Positions 1 to 11,355 of a stretch of DNA of 64,000 bases are shown piece after piece. The stretch is from positions 4,924,501-4,988,500 of the forward strand of contig NC_091673.1 in NCBI RefSeq assembly GCF_042453785.1. Reading direction: 5' to 3'. The notes under the pieces are model-generated. The model saw only the letters and a list, made by a program, of their open reading frames with translations. It was not told the DNA's origin and made no database searches. The position numbers were made by a program, and so were the translations under genes. The stretch is from Malus domestica. Its lineage: Eukaryota; Streptophyta; Magnoliopsida; Rosales; Rosaceae. Every line of letters starts with the position of its first letter. Position 1 is the stretch's first letter.

Positions 1-2598
1 TTTTTATCATATATTTTTATTTTTATTTTTAGTTTGTACCCATTTTTAATTTGTACCAATTTTCTTTTTAGTTTTAATTTGTACCCATATATTAATTTCT
101 TTTTATGCCCGTATTTTTTAAAGTTTTATTTGTATTTGTACCCATTTTTTTTTTGCTAAATGTACCCATGCTAATTATATGTACCCATTCATGTAATTTT
201 TTCAAATTTTTAATCTTAAAATGTACTTATTCTTAAATATACCAATTTGTTATATGTAAAATGTACCATTTTATAATATATATATAATCTATTCAATTTT
301 TTTTCTAATCAATTTTTAAACTTATATGGGTACATTCTTTTTTCTTTGATTTGAGAATGTATCCATGTTAAGTTTAATCGAAGAAATTTACTAATATTAT
401 TAAGCCTAATATCTTTTTTTTTGTGATTTTGAAGAATGTACTCATGTTTTGATACAATAATTCTTTGGTTAATTTTGATGAATATACCCATGTTTACACA
501 CACACACACACAATAGTATATTTATATTTTAATATTTTTAATCCCACAAATTATGGTTTTTTTATTTAAAATCTCATTAATATAAACAAATATAAATTTC
601 AATTTTTAATTTAAAAAATATATTAACGTACATAGAAATAAAATTATCACATTAATTTTAGGGACTTGGATCAAAATTTGAAAACCAACAAGGTTTTAGT
701 CAAAGAATATTCATAGTTAGGGACCGCATCCAAAGTCTCAAAAAAAAAAAATTATTTTTGCCACATGACACACATTTGGCAGTCACGTCAGCGATTAACG
801 GATCAATGACTGGAAAATCTAATGAATGTATTATTTTGAAATAAAATAGTACGTGAGGTATGAAAGTGAAATGTTTTAAATATGTTGTATGAAGTTGTAA
901 TAAACCTCAAACTTGAAAGGTTACTATGTAATTTACCCATAAAAATAAAACCACTACAAACACGTGCAGTAAAAACCGCAATCGGGATTTTACAGTGATG
1001 ATCCCAAGCCCCAGCCAACGACTAACGTCGACATACCAACTTAATTACCAGGAAGCACGCCAGAAAAAAAGTTTACATATTGTCCGGGGATTTAGTACTT
1101 TTTTGTCTTGGAAAAGTAGAAAATTCCCGATTAAGTGCAGTTTGTGACCCCTAATATTTTGATTATGTTTTGTTTTATTATTGTTGGTTATATTTAGATA
1201 TGAATATTTAACTTAATTAGTTGCATTAAGGTCTTCAGAGTATATATTGGAGAAATACTTTAAGTAAAATAGCAATGCAATATCAGTAAGCTGTGCTTCT
1301 TTAGTCTCACTCTCCTCCAACCAAACTATGGGCGGGTTAGTTCTATTACCAGAATTAGATACTAGGTCAATAAACTGATATGACACTCATATTTCAGATT
1401 ATTCTATCTTATAACGGGTGAAAAACTAGTTCAGTAGACTAGTCAGACCAACCAACTAGTAAGGTTGGTCTCACGATGTGTAAGACTTATCTATTAATAG
1501 TTGTAATACATCAGGTTTGATGTTTAAATGTACGACAATATGTTGATGCTACAAAAGAATATATTATTTAGATAGTAAAACAGAAACAATTGAAGGCATG
1601 AGGTCTTATAAAATAGCGTTTGACCAAGATGTCTTGTATAAGTATTTCTCCATTAACTATATAGTATAATTTGTAGTTTTAAACTTTATGTTAAGAATCT
1701 ATCCATGGCTCCAAAAATGTTATGCTTGAACTTGAAGGGTAAACTGCTAAAAACATGCTTAATCTGTACTTTATGTTTTTTTTAATTAGGGTTTAAATTG
1801 ACAAGAAGCATGCTTAACTCATATAATGAAAGCATTACAATGAGTAGTAAAGTAAAATTAGACAGATTTTTTGCCTGGGAATCCGGTTTAGATTTTGACA
1901 CAGACGAGACCACACGTGCATGCTCTAAACCCAAAGTGCTTAATTGGAGATCAGCCGGGTCAACATTCAACAATGTCATACAACACACACTTGCACAGTA
2001 CTCACCTTGGAGCTTTCAAACAAGGAAAAATGGAGGAGAGGAGCCTCCCTCACCACTCTCAAGTAGTAAACAAATTAATAAATAATGTTGTAGAAGGTAC
2101 AGATGTTAATTAAATAATTAATTAAAATGACAAACAAGTAATAAGATAACATGGCCTTGCGTGCTGGGACTGACACAGAGAGGCCCGCGTAGTAGGCCGA
2201 TAACAAGCACATTCCTCTTAACCCACTTGAACTCTAACCCTATTTTGCAGACACTTGATCAAAAGACAGTATGGCCGGCGTATCTCCATTTCTCCATCCC
2301 TTCCCCACTTTGGAAAATCAAACTTATATGGTATGAGTACATCATAAATGTAATTTATATTATGTTAATTATACAACACTGCACATAAATTTTTCTCTAT
2401 ATAACGTTATATATTAACGTAAAATACTATGTCAAGAAAGTTGCTCTCCATTGTGATCCCCACTAGATTTTTTTTTTAAAAAAATTCAATTTTATCCCTT
2501 CCATCGCTCTCATTCCTCAAACCCTATTAATATCAACCCTTTAGCCCACTGCTTCTTCCCATGCACTTGTCTCCCTACTCCTCAAGCATTCCTTCTCT

Positions 2599-2643
<45 letters not shown>

Positions 2644-2798
2644 TCATACTTTCTCGCTCATTTGTCTCTCAGGATTTTTCTCATTTTTCTCGTTCTATTA
2701 ATATAATTGATTCTAGACGAACTTCAAACTCTATTACTGTTATTCCTTCTGAGCTTTGAGTCTTCTGTCAGAACTTCAAACTCACCAAATACTTGACA
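1..2798. other. AT-rich spacer with a recurring short motif
   Basis: I see no supportable gene here. The first 500 bases are very AT-rich and repeat the word TGTACCCAT and close variants about every 20-40 bases. Bases 650-950 read like the end of an old transposable element but no terminal repeat is clear. A 40-base CT repeat at 2601-2640 lies about 160 bases before the next start codon, so it is probably in the 5' leader of the PRE gene. Short open frames in this stretch have no recognisable domain. Confidence 0.6.
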
Positions 2799-3447
2799 AT
2801 GTCGAGCAGAAGGTCCTCACGGTCGAGGCAGTCGTCGAGCAGGAACAACAACAGTATCAGTGATGAACAGATCACTGATCTCGTAACCAAGTTACAGCAG
2901 CTTCTTCCCGAGATTCGCAATAGGCGTTCCGACAAGGTATACATATACATTTATTATTTTTTGTCTTTTTAAAATTAACTTTCATTCTTCCTGGCTCTCT
3001 TTTAGCCTTTCATGTTTGTAATATAATGTTGCAAAAATTAATGCAATTATTCTTTTATGTGGTCTCCGTTTGGTTAGATAATATGTAGAGGTAGATAAGT
3101 CACACTCGTCTCATTTATTCTGTAGCCACAACTTGCGGTGTGGGACTCCAATTGTTCCCCCATGCCATCCTCACCAGACCCTCTCATTTGTATATGTTTC
3201 TGTCTAAATTGAGGTGGATAATTATATATGTGTAACTGATTAGTTATTATGTATTAATTTGTTAGTTAATGTGTTCCGATTAATATTTTGGCAGGCGTCG
3301 GCGTCGAAGGTTTTGGAAGAGACTTGCAATTATATTAGAAACTTACACAGAGAGGTGGATGACCTAAGTGAGCGCTTATCAGAGCTTTTGGCCACGACGG
3401 ACATGGATAACGACCAAGCAGCCATTATTAGGAGTTTACTTATGTGA
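2799..3447 (+). CDS. PRE6: PRE/KIDARI-type atypical bHLH protein, two exons
   Basis: Exons 2799-2936 and 3295-3447 (GT-AG intron) give a 96-residue protein, the usual size for the family. The N-terminus is a Ser/Arg-rich stretch ([14 protein letters not shown]), then helix 1 around residues 21-40 ([20 protein letters not shown]), the loop RNRRSDK, and helix 2 ([20 protein letters not shown]), followed by a leucine-rich tail ending in IIRSLLM. The basic DNA-contact residues are missing, as known for PRE proteins. These proteins promote cell elongation downstream of brassinosteroid, gibberellin and light signals by binding and titrating inhibitory HLH proteins such as IBH1. The start is the first ATG of the exon. 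By memory it is closest to PRE6/KIDARI, but which family member it is remains unproven. Confidence 0.93.
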
Positions 3448-5763
3448 TGATATATGTACGGAGAGCTTCCTAATTAATCATCAGTGTTAAGTACTAGTAC
3501 TGTTAAAACTCTTTTTGTCGTGAGCCTTTGATATATAAATCTGGCTAGTTAGCTAGCTAGGGTTTGCTCATTAGGCCAGAAGAAAGAGATTTTTTTCGTC
3601 TTCTTTCTTTTCCTTTTTTCATTGACAAGAATGTGACATGGAGTAGTCTTCAGTCCATGTCTATGCTATTACTTCCGAGTTTCGACGACGTGTAGTAAGT
3701 TTTTAACTTTGGTAATAATAAAAGCACTTTTAGACTTCTACTTCTTTTAATTTGTGTTGGATCATATATATATATATATATGTATGTATGTATGTATGTG
3801 TCTATATATTATATATATAATTCAAATCTCAATAGCTATATCCATTCGGAGAAAACTGAATTTCTTAATATTATCTGTTATTTGTGATTGTGACACTTAT
3901 AGTGAATATTTAGCTATATATATACAACCGATAATACTATTTGTATATATACAATTATCAGTTCTGATGATACAATTCCGTAAGAGGGATGAACTATATT
4001 ATTTTATGCAGAACATACTTGTATAAGAGACTACGTCAACAAATACGATATTTTTCTTACGTCAACAAATATGATATAATAGTTTGTGTGTCTAGATAAT
4101 ATTATTCTTCAACAATACACGTGATTAGTTAATTGTTGAAATATTATTCATCATTTTTTGTATACATTAAAATGTTAGATGTGGACTGTAGAGGCAACAT
4201 TGAGGCTGACAATGTCAATCGAACATGTGACTTTACCCCACATATAAATTTACTTACCAATTTGGTAACAAAATAATTCCAGTGAATTTGTTGTACTAAT
4301 TAACTAGCGGTAGGAGGATTATGCCATGACAAATAAACATCATGCAGAAAATCTCTGGTGTGTTCACATTATCAACTCTGAAGCTCATTGAATATACGAC
4401 AACTCGATCTCAAAGAATTCTCATGCTCGTCCTAATTATAAAGTTAATTGGAAGAGCTAGCACGGAAGAGTTACCTAGTCATTACTTCTATGCGTGATTA
4501 CTCCCCGGTGATGGAAATGAAGGAATGTGGAATGGTTTTACAAGTAACAGTCGCTAATTAATCTAAACTACGAGAAAAGAGACGAAATAATGGTGTAGAG
4601 TGGAAAGCGTTGTTCTAACCAATTTAGCTAAACCAAAATATGCAAATGTGGAAGGGTTAATTATATAAAATAAGTAAAATACAAGAGTTTAATTAAACAA
4701 ACAAGTATGATATTGTTCAATGTGATTGTCACACACTGCATCATAACGTTATTATTTCACTCATGTTATATACTTTTAATATAATACGGGAATTAGTAAC
4801 ATCATTTGTCGGTGTAACACTCAATATGTTTCCATGTAAAAACGGGACCTAACTATTACTATAGAGTGGTGTCAAATTCAAGGTCAATTAACTGGGGAAT
4901 GTGACTTTCAGACCAAATTAATTTGGTAATCGGTGCATTCTTACACGTTATACCATGTAAACTGGACCTAAATATTACTGTAAGATCCATAGTATGCCAG
5001 CTCACAGCTATGGCTAGATGCTCATGCAAAGAACCGAAAATTTACTATTTGCTTGTGTAGTTTCAACTTTGAACACAAGAATATAGCTCACAGAATTAGT
5101 CGAAAATGTAGTGCCTTGCATCACATGGAAGGAACAGCTTAATTAAAAAGCGAATTACGAAGGAAATTGGTTTAGATTTAACTCGTTTGAAAGTATTTTT
5201 AAAATAACTTAAATCGTATTTGGTGAAAATATTTTTCAAACAAATCCTTAGTAGAAGTTATTCTGAAAAAGCACTTTAAGTGTTTCCTACAAGAAATACA
5301 TATATGTTGCTTCTTTGAAAAAAACATCAAAATTCAAAAGATAAATAGCTTATATTAAATGAAATCAAAGTCTAATCGTTTCTAAAGTACCAAAATTTAA
5401 ACTCTAGAAGAAGAAAGAGTGGACCTTAATTTGCATACTCCCCGGGCGCTACTCCCGCAAACATGATATTGAAAAAAACATGGATAAGACATCAAATGGT
5501 CTCTCAACGTGACAAACATATTTCTTGCAAGATAATTGCTCTTGGTATAGATTTTGAAAAAAAAGAAATATCATAAGAATTTATTATTCTATTGGTCCAC
5601 ATACCATACTCGATCAGAAGTTGCTGAATTTGTTCATTCAACTGACTACAAATGCGCTCACATCAAATTTGAACTCACTAACGTAAGTTTTTCTAATCAA
5701 TTGCTCACACGTATTGTGAGACGTCTAGACACCTTCATCATTTAGTGTAAGATAATCTCAACA
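3448..5763. other. Spacer without recognised gene
   Basis: This holds the 3' untranslated region of the PRE gene (first few hundred bases), a TATG/TA microsatellite near 3765-3820, and AT-rich sequence. Around 5170-5330 is a T/A-rich segment of the kind often seen as a degenerate MITE, but I could not define its ends. No domain-bearing frame was found. Confidence 0.5.
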
Positions 5764-5768
5764 GTTAC

Positions 5769-6768
5769 TGTAGACATCGAAATTTCGGTAAATAAATGTT
5801 GACCGATAAATCAAAGTGTCAACGCTCATGTATTACATAAATTTTACACGTAGCGTGTGACTCAACGAAAATTGAAATGAGTTGGAAAAGTCATCAAATA
5901 GGACACGTGTCAACACCTGGCAGAAACGACTTATTTCATCTGGAATATTATATTCAAAATTAGGCCTTAGAAATTTCTATAAATACAAGCCCATTTCATT
6001 CATTTGGGGGAACCAATTCATATTACACCTTGAAGCTCTAAAGCTCTGAAACTCCGAAGCTCTCAAGCATCCAAGTTCCCGAAGAATCAAGAAACCCCTT
6101 TTCGTTCTTCATCAAATCCACCTTCAAGATCAAGCCCCGACGGCCCTTGAAGAAAGTGTTCTTCGTTCTTCGTTCATCGTTCTTCCAAGATCAAGCCCCG
6201 ACGGCCCTTGGATCAACCATCCACCAATTCAAGATCAAGCCCCGACGGCCCTTGAAGAAAGCATCATCGTTCATCATCCGTTCATCCAAGATCAAGCCCC
6301 AACGGCCCTTTGGATTAACAACGTCGACAAATCCACACATCCAACCGTTCTTCAAGATCAAGCCCAAAAGCCCTTGAAGATCCGTTCATCACTGTTCTTC
6401 AAGATCAAGCCCAAAAGCCCTTGAAAAGCCCTTGAAGATCCGTTAATCACTGTTCTTCAAGATCAAACCCAAAAGCCCTTGGAGATTCGTTCATCACTGT
6501 TCTTCAAAGATCAAGCCCAAAAGCCCATTTGAAGATCCGCTCAAATCCACCTTCAAGATCAAGTCCACGGCCCTTGAAGAACGTTCATCCTTAGATCAAG
6601 CCCAACGGCCCTTTGGATCAATCACACATCCTCAAATACACACCTTACGGAGATCGAATCAGAGGATCAAAATAGAGAGAGATTGTAACCCAAAATCATC
6701 AAATACAAATATTTGTTTGTGCACGTCGTTTCTTGTCTCTTTCGTTTCAGGAATTTTCCGTGTTCACA
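5769..6768 (+). repeat. 5' LTR (1000 bp)
   Basis: It begins TGTAGACATCG and ends GTGTTCACA. It differs from the 3' copy by four substitutions and one 11-bp insertion (an extra AAAAGCCCTTG-type unit near 6420). A TATA box (TATAAATA, 5978-5985) lies about 210 bases in. Downstream, bases 6118-6625 hold ten copies of a 28-34 base unit of the form TTCAAGATCAAGCCC...CCCTTGAAG. Those repeats fall in the transcribed part. Confidence 0.95.
5978..5985 (+). promoter_or_regulatory. TATA box of the 5' LTR promoter
   Basis: TATAAATA in the context TTTCTATAAATACAAGCC. It would start the full-length element transcript about 30 bases downstream. The same box is at 15219-15226 in the 3' LTR, from where it could drive read-out transcription toward the RRM gene starting 765 bases beyond the LTR. 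Confidence 0.75.
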
Positions 6769-6770
6769 AA

Positions 6771-6789
6771 TTGGCACGCCCAGTGGGAC
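6771..6789 (+). promoter_or_regulatory. Primer binding site
   Basis: TTGGCACGCCCAGTGGGAC starts two bases after the 5' LTR. It begins with the TGG expected to pair with the CCA end of a tRNA. I could not assign the tRNA from memory; it is not the initiator-Met site (TGGTATCAGAGC). Confidence 0.7.
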
Positions 6790-6847
6790 AATCTCTACCT
6801 CTCATCTCTTTCTCCGTTCAAGAAATTCGAGCACACTTCCAAAATTA

Positions 6848-9484
6848 ATGGCTTCAAGGAAGGCTCAAACTGTTCCCGCAACTGGCACAAAGAACAAGAG
6901 CGTTCTCGTCGCAGGTGGTGTCACTTTGGGCATCACGACTCGAAGCATGGCAAGAGCTACTTCTGCCGCCTCTTTCACCTCTGCATCAACTCTGCCAAGG
7001 GAACAAAAACACCCAAAGCACGAGCCTTTGATCACCTTAGCCTCACTAAGGGCACCAAGGGGGGAAAGCCCAAGGAAATACCCCGAATCCATGCTCTCCG
7101 ATGCCGATTCAAGCGACAGTTCAGCCATGCAAGTCATGACCATTGGAGCAACTTCAATCGATGAGCAGCTGGCTCAAATGAATGAAGCAATCGCAAGGCT
7201 AACCCGAACTGTGGAAGAAAAAGACTTGCAAATTGCAGCACTAGTCAACCGACTGGAGGCGCAGGACGGCGATAAACCCGACCCAGAGGATGATCCACTA
7301 AAGGGAGGAGCTGGCGGAGACGAAGAACCCCCGGTGAAGAAAATCGATGGGAAGCCGGAGCTAGACCAAGCAGCGGCACTCATGGGATCTCTTTCTATCA
7401 AGCAGCTGCAGGAGATGATCACCAACACCATCAAGGCACAGTACGAAGGGAGCTCACATACCTCCTTGTTCTACTCGAAGCCCTATTCCAAGAAGATTGA
7501 TGCCCTAAGGATGCCAAGGGGTTATCAACCACCAAAGTTCATGCAGTTTGATGGAAAAGGAAACCCAAAGCAGCACGTTGCACATTTCGTCGAAACTTGC
7601 AACAACGCGGGGACGGAGGGAGACTACCTCGCCAAGCAGTTTGTGCGCTCGCTGAAAGGAAATGCCTTTGAGTGGTACACGGACCTAGAGCCTGAGTCCA
7701 TCAACAGCTGGGAGCAATTGGAAAGGGAATTCCTCAACCGCTTCTACAGCACCCGCCGCACTGTGAGCATGCTAGAACTAACGAGCACAAAGCAGTGGAA
7801 GGACGAGCCAGTCATCGACTACATCAACAGATGGCGCACTCTAAGCCTCGACTGTAAAGACAGGCTCTCGGAAACCTCTTCAATCGAGATGTGCATCCAA
7901 GGCATGCAATGGGGTTTGCAATACATCCTTTAAGGCATTAAACCACGGACTTTCGAGGAATTGGCCACTCGCGCCCATGACATGGAGTTGAGCATCGCCT
8001 ATCATGGGAAGAAAGAACCGATCGCCGACTACAAGAACGACAAAGTTCTTGGGACAAATGTGGAAAAGGCTGCATGGAAACCCACCAAGGAAGCAATGAC
8101 GGTCAACACAGCTCCCGTCAGAATCTCCACACGAGGCAAGGCGATTCAAACCGAAGCTTTTCGTGATCAAGAGATGCGTAGACGCACTTTGAAGGAGCTT
8201 GAGGAGAAGACTTATCCATTCCCCGACTCTGATGTGGTTGCCATGTTGGATGACCTGTTGGACAAGAAGGTGATCAGTTTGCCTGAGTGCAGACGACCGA
8301 AAGAGATGAATCGTACCGACAGTCCAAGATACTGTAAATTCCACCGCTTCATCAGTCATCCGACAGAAAAGTGCTTCGTACTGAAAGATCTCATCCTGAA
8401 GCTAGCACAGCAAGGGGAAATCGAGCTTGACCTCGAAGACACGGTTGCGGCACACACTACTACTATCGTGTTTGAATCACTCGATCCTGTGCATCTCCGA
8501 AGCATGCATGACCATTCCCGTCAATGTTCAAGTCACATGGCACCTCCTACACAACCATCACCGGGGGTAAGCAACCAAGATGCATCTACTGGTGATAAGA
8601 AATGGTGGACATCGGTGACCTACAAAAAAACGAGGAAGCTAAGACCACAAGCCACAAGGCCAAAAGAGGAGCCTAAACCCGCCCCTCGAACTTCAGTCTT
8701 CGAAAGGCTGAATTATTCAAAACCTAGAATTGCAGCACTTGATCGCATCAGTGGTCGAGACCAAAATTCCGTCTTCAAAAGGCTTGAGACGCCAACACCG
8801 CAAAGATCAGTCTTTGAAAGGTTATCAAAACCCAATAAACAAAGCGGCACAGCTAGATCTCCGCAACGGTCGGCTTTGAACAGACTTGAAGAAACTAAGA
8901 AGCCTTCTAGAAACAGGAAGACAACGCCAAAGGGAGAGAAGCTCGACAGTCTAGCAGGAAAAGACGATGTTCAAAGCTTGATTCCTTCAAGAATGAAGCG
9001 CCAAGCAACTTTGGAAGTCGACACAAAAGGACCATTGAAGGTAAGGAGGCGCACCATCATCTACACCGGCCAATCTTCACGGCAACAAACCCAAGAGGAC
9101 CGCACTGAAGAGAAGGCCCAAGAAGACAAAGAAGGTGAAATCCTGGAAAAAGACGTCACTTCCGGCTCTGTCAACTCAAAATTTTCACCTCAATCGCTGG
9201 GGGCATGCTCCAAAAACATGCCAGTCAAGCCGAGTGAAGTTGAAGGGTGGACTTATGTCACTCCGAAGAAATTGCACAAGAAGCATATGTCTTCTCCACA
9301 AGCTCACCAATGGGAAATGGGGCAAAACAGCTCCTGTTCACCTCTAGAACAATGTGAAAGTGTTGGAGATAATGAAACTTTGACACGAAGATCGTCCATC
9401 CCCATCACGATGCGCGATTTCTTTCCTGAAGACTTCTTCAACTACTCAGTCAAGGCTCCTTGCTATGAAGATTGCGAGGAATGA
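6848..9484 (+). pseudogene. gag: Retrotransposon Gag polyprotein, one in-frame stop
   Basis: One frame runs from ATG 6848 to TGA 9484 (878 codons) and is broken only by TAA at 7931-7933, which splits it into 361 and 516 residues. Order: a Ser/Thr-rich N-terminus (TRSMA motif), a short coiled coil near residues 105-135, an acidic linker, then the Retrotrans_gag capsid domain from about residue 230 (RMPRGYQPPKFMQFDGKGNP, later WEQLEREFLNRFY). After the stop comes a zinc-knuckle-like C-H-H-C region (YCKFHRFISHPTEKC), several SVFERL-type repeats and a basic tail. Capsid proteins of this family form the particle in which reverse transcription occurs. The context of the stop (Leu-stop-Gly-Ile) suggests a glutamine codon changed by a single C-to-T. 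Translation past it would need read-through. No pol frame follows. Confidence 0.88.
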
Positions 9485-9489
9485 CTCTC

Positions 9490-9785
9490 TCAGATCGCTT
9501 GACGAACCAATGCTCCTTGTTTGCACGAGCCTAAAACTGCACGAACCAAAGCTCCTCGTCTGCAAGAGCCTAAACTGCAAGACACAAGGCTCCTCGCCTG
9601 CACGAGCCTAAACTGCACGAACCAACGCTCCTGGTCTGCACGAGCATAAAAGACGACACCAACGCTCCTTGCCTGCACGAGCTAAAACGGCAACACGGCA
9701 CCAAATGCTCCTTGTCTGCACAAGTTGAAACTGCAAACGACACCAACACTCCTTGCCTGCATGAGCCGAAACTGCAAACGGCACA
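9490..9785 (+). repeat. About seven tandem units of roughly 40 bases
   Basis: The unit contains CTCCTTGCCTGCACGAGC followed by AAACTGCACGAACCAA, with each copy diverged by several bases. It starts directly after the gag stop codon and ends before an A-rich tract. I see no coding signal in it. Confidence 0.8.
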
Positions 9786-9820
9786 AAAAAAAAAAGGGAA
9801 AATCCAAAAAAAAAGTATTT

Positions 9821-9867
9821 GAACTACGTTACGACTTGATCTCTTCTTTGGAGGGGTACGTAGGCAA
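9821..9867 (+). other. Conserved-looking noncoding motif of large Gypsy elements
   Basis: GAACTACGTTACGACTTGAT, then a short gap and GGGGTACGTAGGCAACTC. I recall similar sequence in many plant Tat/Ogre-type elements, but the role is unknown to me. The rest of 9786-10360 is A-rich and unassigned. Confidence 0.4.
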
Positions 9868-10365
9868 CTCGAATGTTCAATTTTTCGAGTTCAGTCACAT
9901 CAAAATAAAAAAGAATAAATGTTTTATTAAAGAAGGTCAATTTTATTACAAATTTATTTTGTTAAGAAAATTTGCAATTCTCTTTGTACAAAATAAATTA
10001 CAGTTTCTTCGAAAAAAAAAAATGAATACATATGTTATTATGTATTTAGAAAAAAAAAAAAAAAAAAAAAAAAAGGGAAACATATAAATTTACGTCTCGG
10101 CCCAACACCAAGCTCCAGCATCAACAATGCTATTGGGCCAACAATGGTCCGGACAAGCCTAGTTGCCCATCCTCACACTCTTCACGCCAAAGTCGTCATC
10201 CATGGCTGCCTCACTCCACCAAACCCCACGTACTGCATATGGTGCGTACACCCGGAGCAAGTCCACATATCTGTCGCTACAACCCCCGCGTCTACCAGCG
10301 CCGCCGTAACTCAATTCCAGCAACCGCTGAACCCGTGTCTTTCTTCCACCCGTGCCTCATAGCTA

Positions 10366-10482
10366 CCTGGACCTGCAGGCACACCAGATCCGGATGCAGA
10401 AGTGGTGTCTCTGTCCTCCAAGACCCTACTCGAATCGGATCGGTACGTGTGCGAGATCTGCAACCAGGGATTTCAGAGAGAA
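10366..10482 (+). pseudogene. Captured fragment of an IDD C2H2 zinc-finger gene
   Basis: The frame starting at 10366 reads a run that includes PAGTPDPDAEVVSLSSKTLL and RYVCEICNQGFQRE. This is the linker and the first half of zinc finger 1 of the INDETERMINATE DOMAIN family, and by memory it is nearest the IDD14/15/16 (SGR5) group. The match stops inside the finger, where DQNLQ would follow: the Cys pair is present but the His pair is gone. The piece is about 39 codons with no intron, and a stop lies just upstream at 10360-10362. It cannot make a working finger. The donor gene should be elsewhere in the genome. Confidence 0.85.
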
Positions 10483-11028
10483 ACAAAATCTCAGAAGAAC
10501 AGAACTCATTGCCAATCGAGAGATGGAGGGTGTGATGTCAGTCAGTGACCAGCAGACTCTGGTCTCTTCGTTTTTGGAGATCACCGTCGGCCAGACCGCC
10601 GATACGGCGCGGCAGTTTCTGTAGGCCACTGGGTGTAAGCTTGAGGAAGCAATTCAACCTTTTACGTGGGTAATGAAGCTGGGATAATGACCAAGGCGAC
10701 GCCGTTACCGACTGAAAGTATTGATCAGTTGGCCGAACAAGCTTCTGGTGTGAATGAAAACGTGGCACTTCCTGGTGTGAATGAGAATGCGGAACAATTC
10801 GCTGATGATGAGGTGCGCGCTCCTATGCCTGTTATAAGGGACTTTCTTTTTGACGATATGTCGCTCTATGGAGCACCTAGGGCTAGATTTTCATAACAGG
10901 GTTCTGTAATTACCTTCCGTAACTTTGAGGAGGAAATGAAGCATCCTGGGGTATGGGAATCGGACCAAGGTGATACATCATCAGCAAATGCTGTTCAAGG
11001 TAAACTTGCATCCTTATATCGTCCTCCC
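10483..11028 (+). pseudogene. Captured 5' part of a PUX7-like UBX-domain gene
   Basis: About 40 bases resembling a 5' leader are followed by ATG at 10523 and MEGVMSVSDQQTLVSSFLEI, the UBA-like start of plant UBX protein 7, an adaptor of the CDC48 segregase. The similarity continues through the linker (VNENAEQFADDEVRAPMPV, then ITFRNFEEEMKHPGVWESDQ) to LYRPP, where the UAS domain should begin. It is broken by TAG at 10622-10624 (from a Gln codon), a one-base deletion near 10660 (frame 2 to frame 1) and TAA at 10894-10896. About 168 codons run without an intron, which suggests copying from spliced RNA. The UAS and UBX domains are absent. Confidence 0.85.
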
Positions 11029-11355
11029 GTCCAGCTCGACGAGATCACCGAAAAAGAATTGAAGCCTCTGATTCCAAGAAGCCTCTGCTCATGGCTATCA
11101 AGGGTCAGATATATGACATGTCCCAGAGCAGGACGTTTTATGGACCTGGTGGGCCTTACGCACTGTTCGCGGAGAAAGATGCTAGCATAGCTCTTGCAAA
11201 AATGTCGTTTGAAGACAAAGATCTGACTGGTGATATCTCTGGTCTTAGTCAATTCGAACTCGAGGCCTTGCAGGACGGGGAATACAAGTTCATGAGTAAG
11301 TATAGCAAGGTCGGATCTATTAAGAGCACCGCTCCTGCAACTGAAGGAGAATCCA
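11023..11355 (+). pseudogene. Captured cytochrome b5-like domain of a membrane steroid-binding protein gene
   Basis: The match begins PPVQLDEITEKELK. After a frameshifting deletion near 11065-11080 it continues MAIKGQIYDMSQSRTFYGPG, GPYALFAEKDASIALAKMSF, LTGDISGLSQFELEALQD and EYKFMSKYSKVGSIKST. This is the heme/steroid-binding domain of the MSBP/MAPR family; the usual DWEYKF is DGEYKF here. The N-terminal membrane anchor is missing, and similarity fades after ATEGEST near 11355. No intron interrupts it. The join to the preceding fragment shares CCTCCC (11023-11028), which encodes Pro-Pro in both parents. The frame stays open to 11588 but the last 77 codons look unrelated. Confidence 0.87.

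Noticed and set aside
1798..2113. Overlapping 72- and 95-codon frames
   Set aside because: No recognisable domain, low-complexity composition, and no leader or splice features.
6147..6377. Frames in the LTR repeats, identical in both LTRs
   Set aside because: They come from translating the repeated LTR units; there is no codon bias and they change with the array length.
6118..6625. CRISPR-like appearance of the regularly spaced units
   Set aside because: A plant nuclear retrotransposon LTR; unit and spacer lengths vary, and there are no cas genes.
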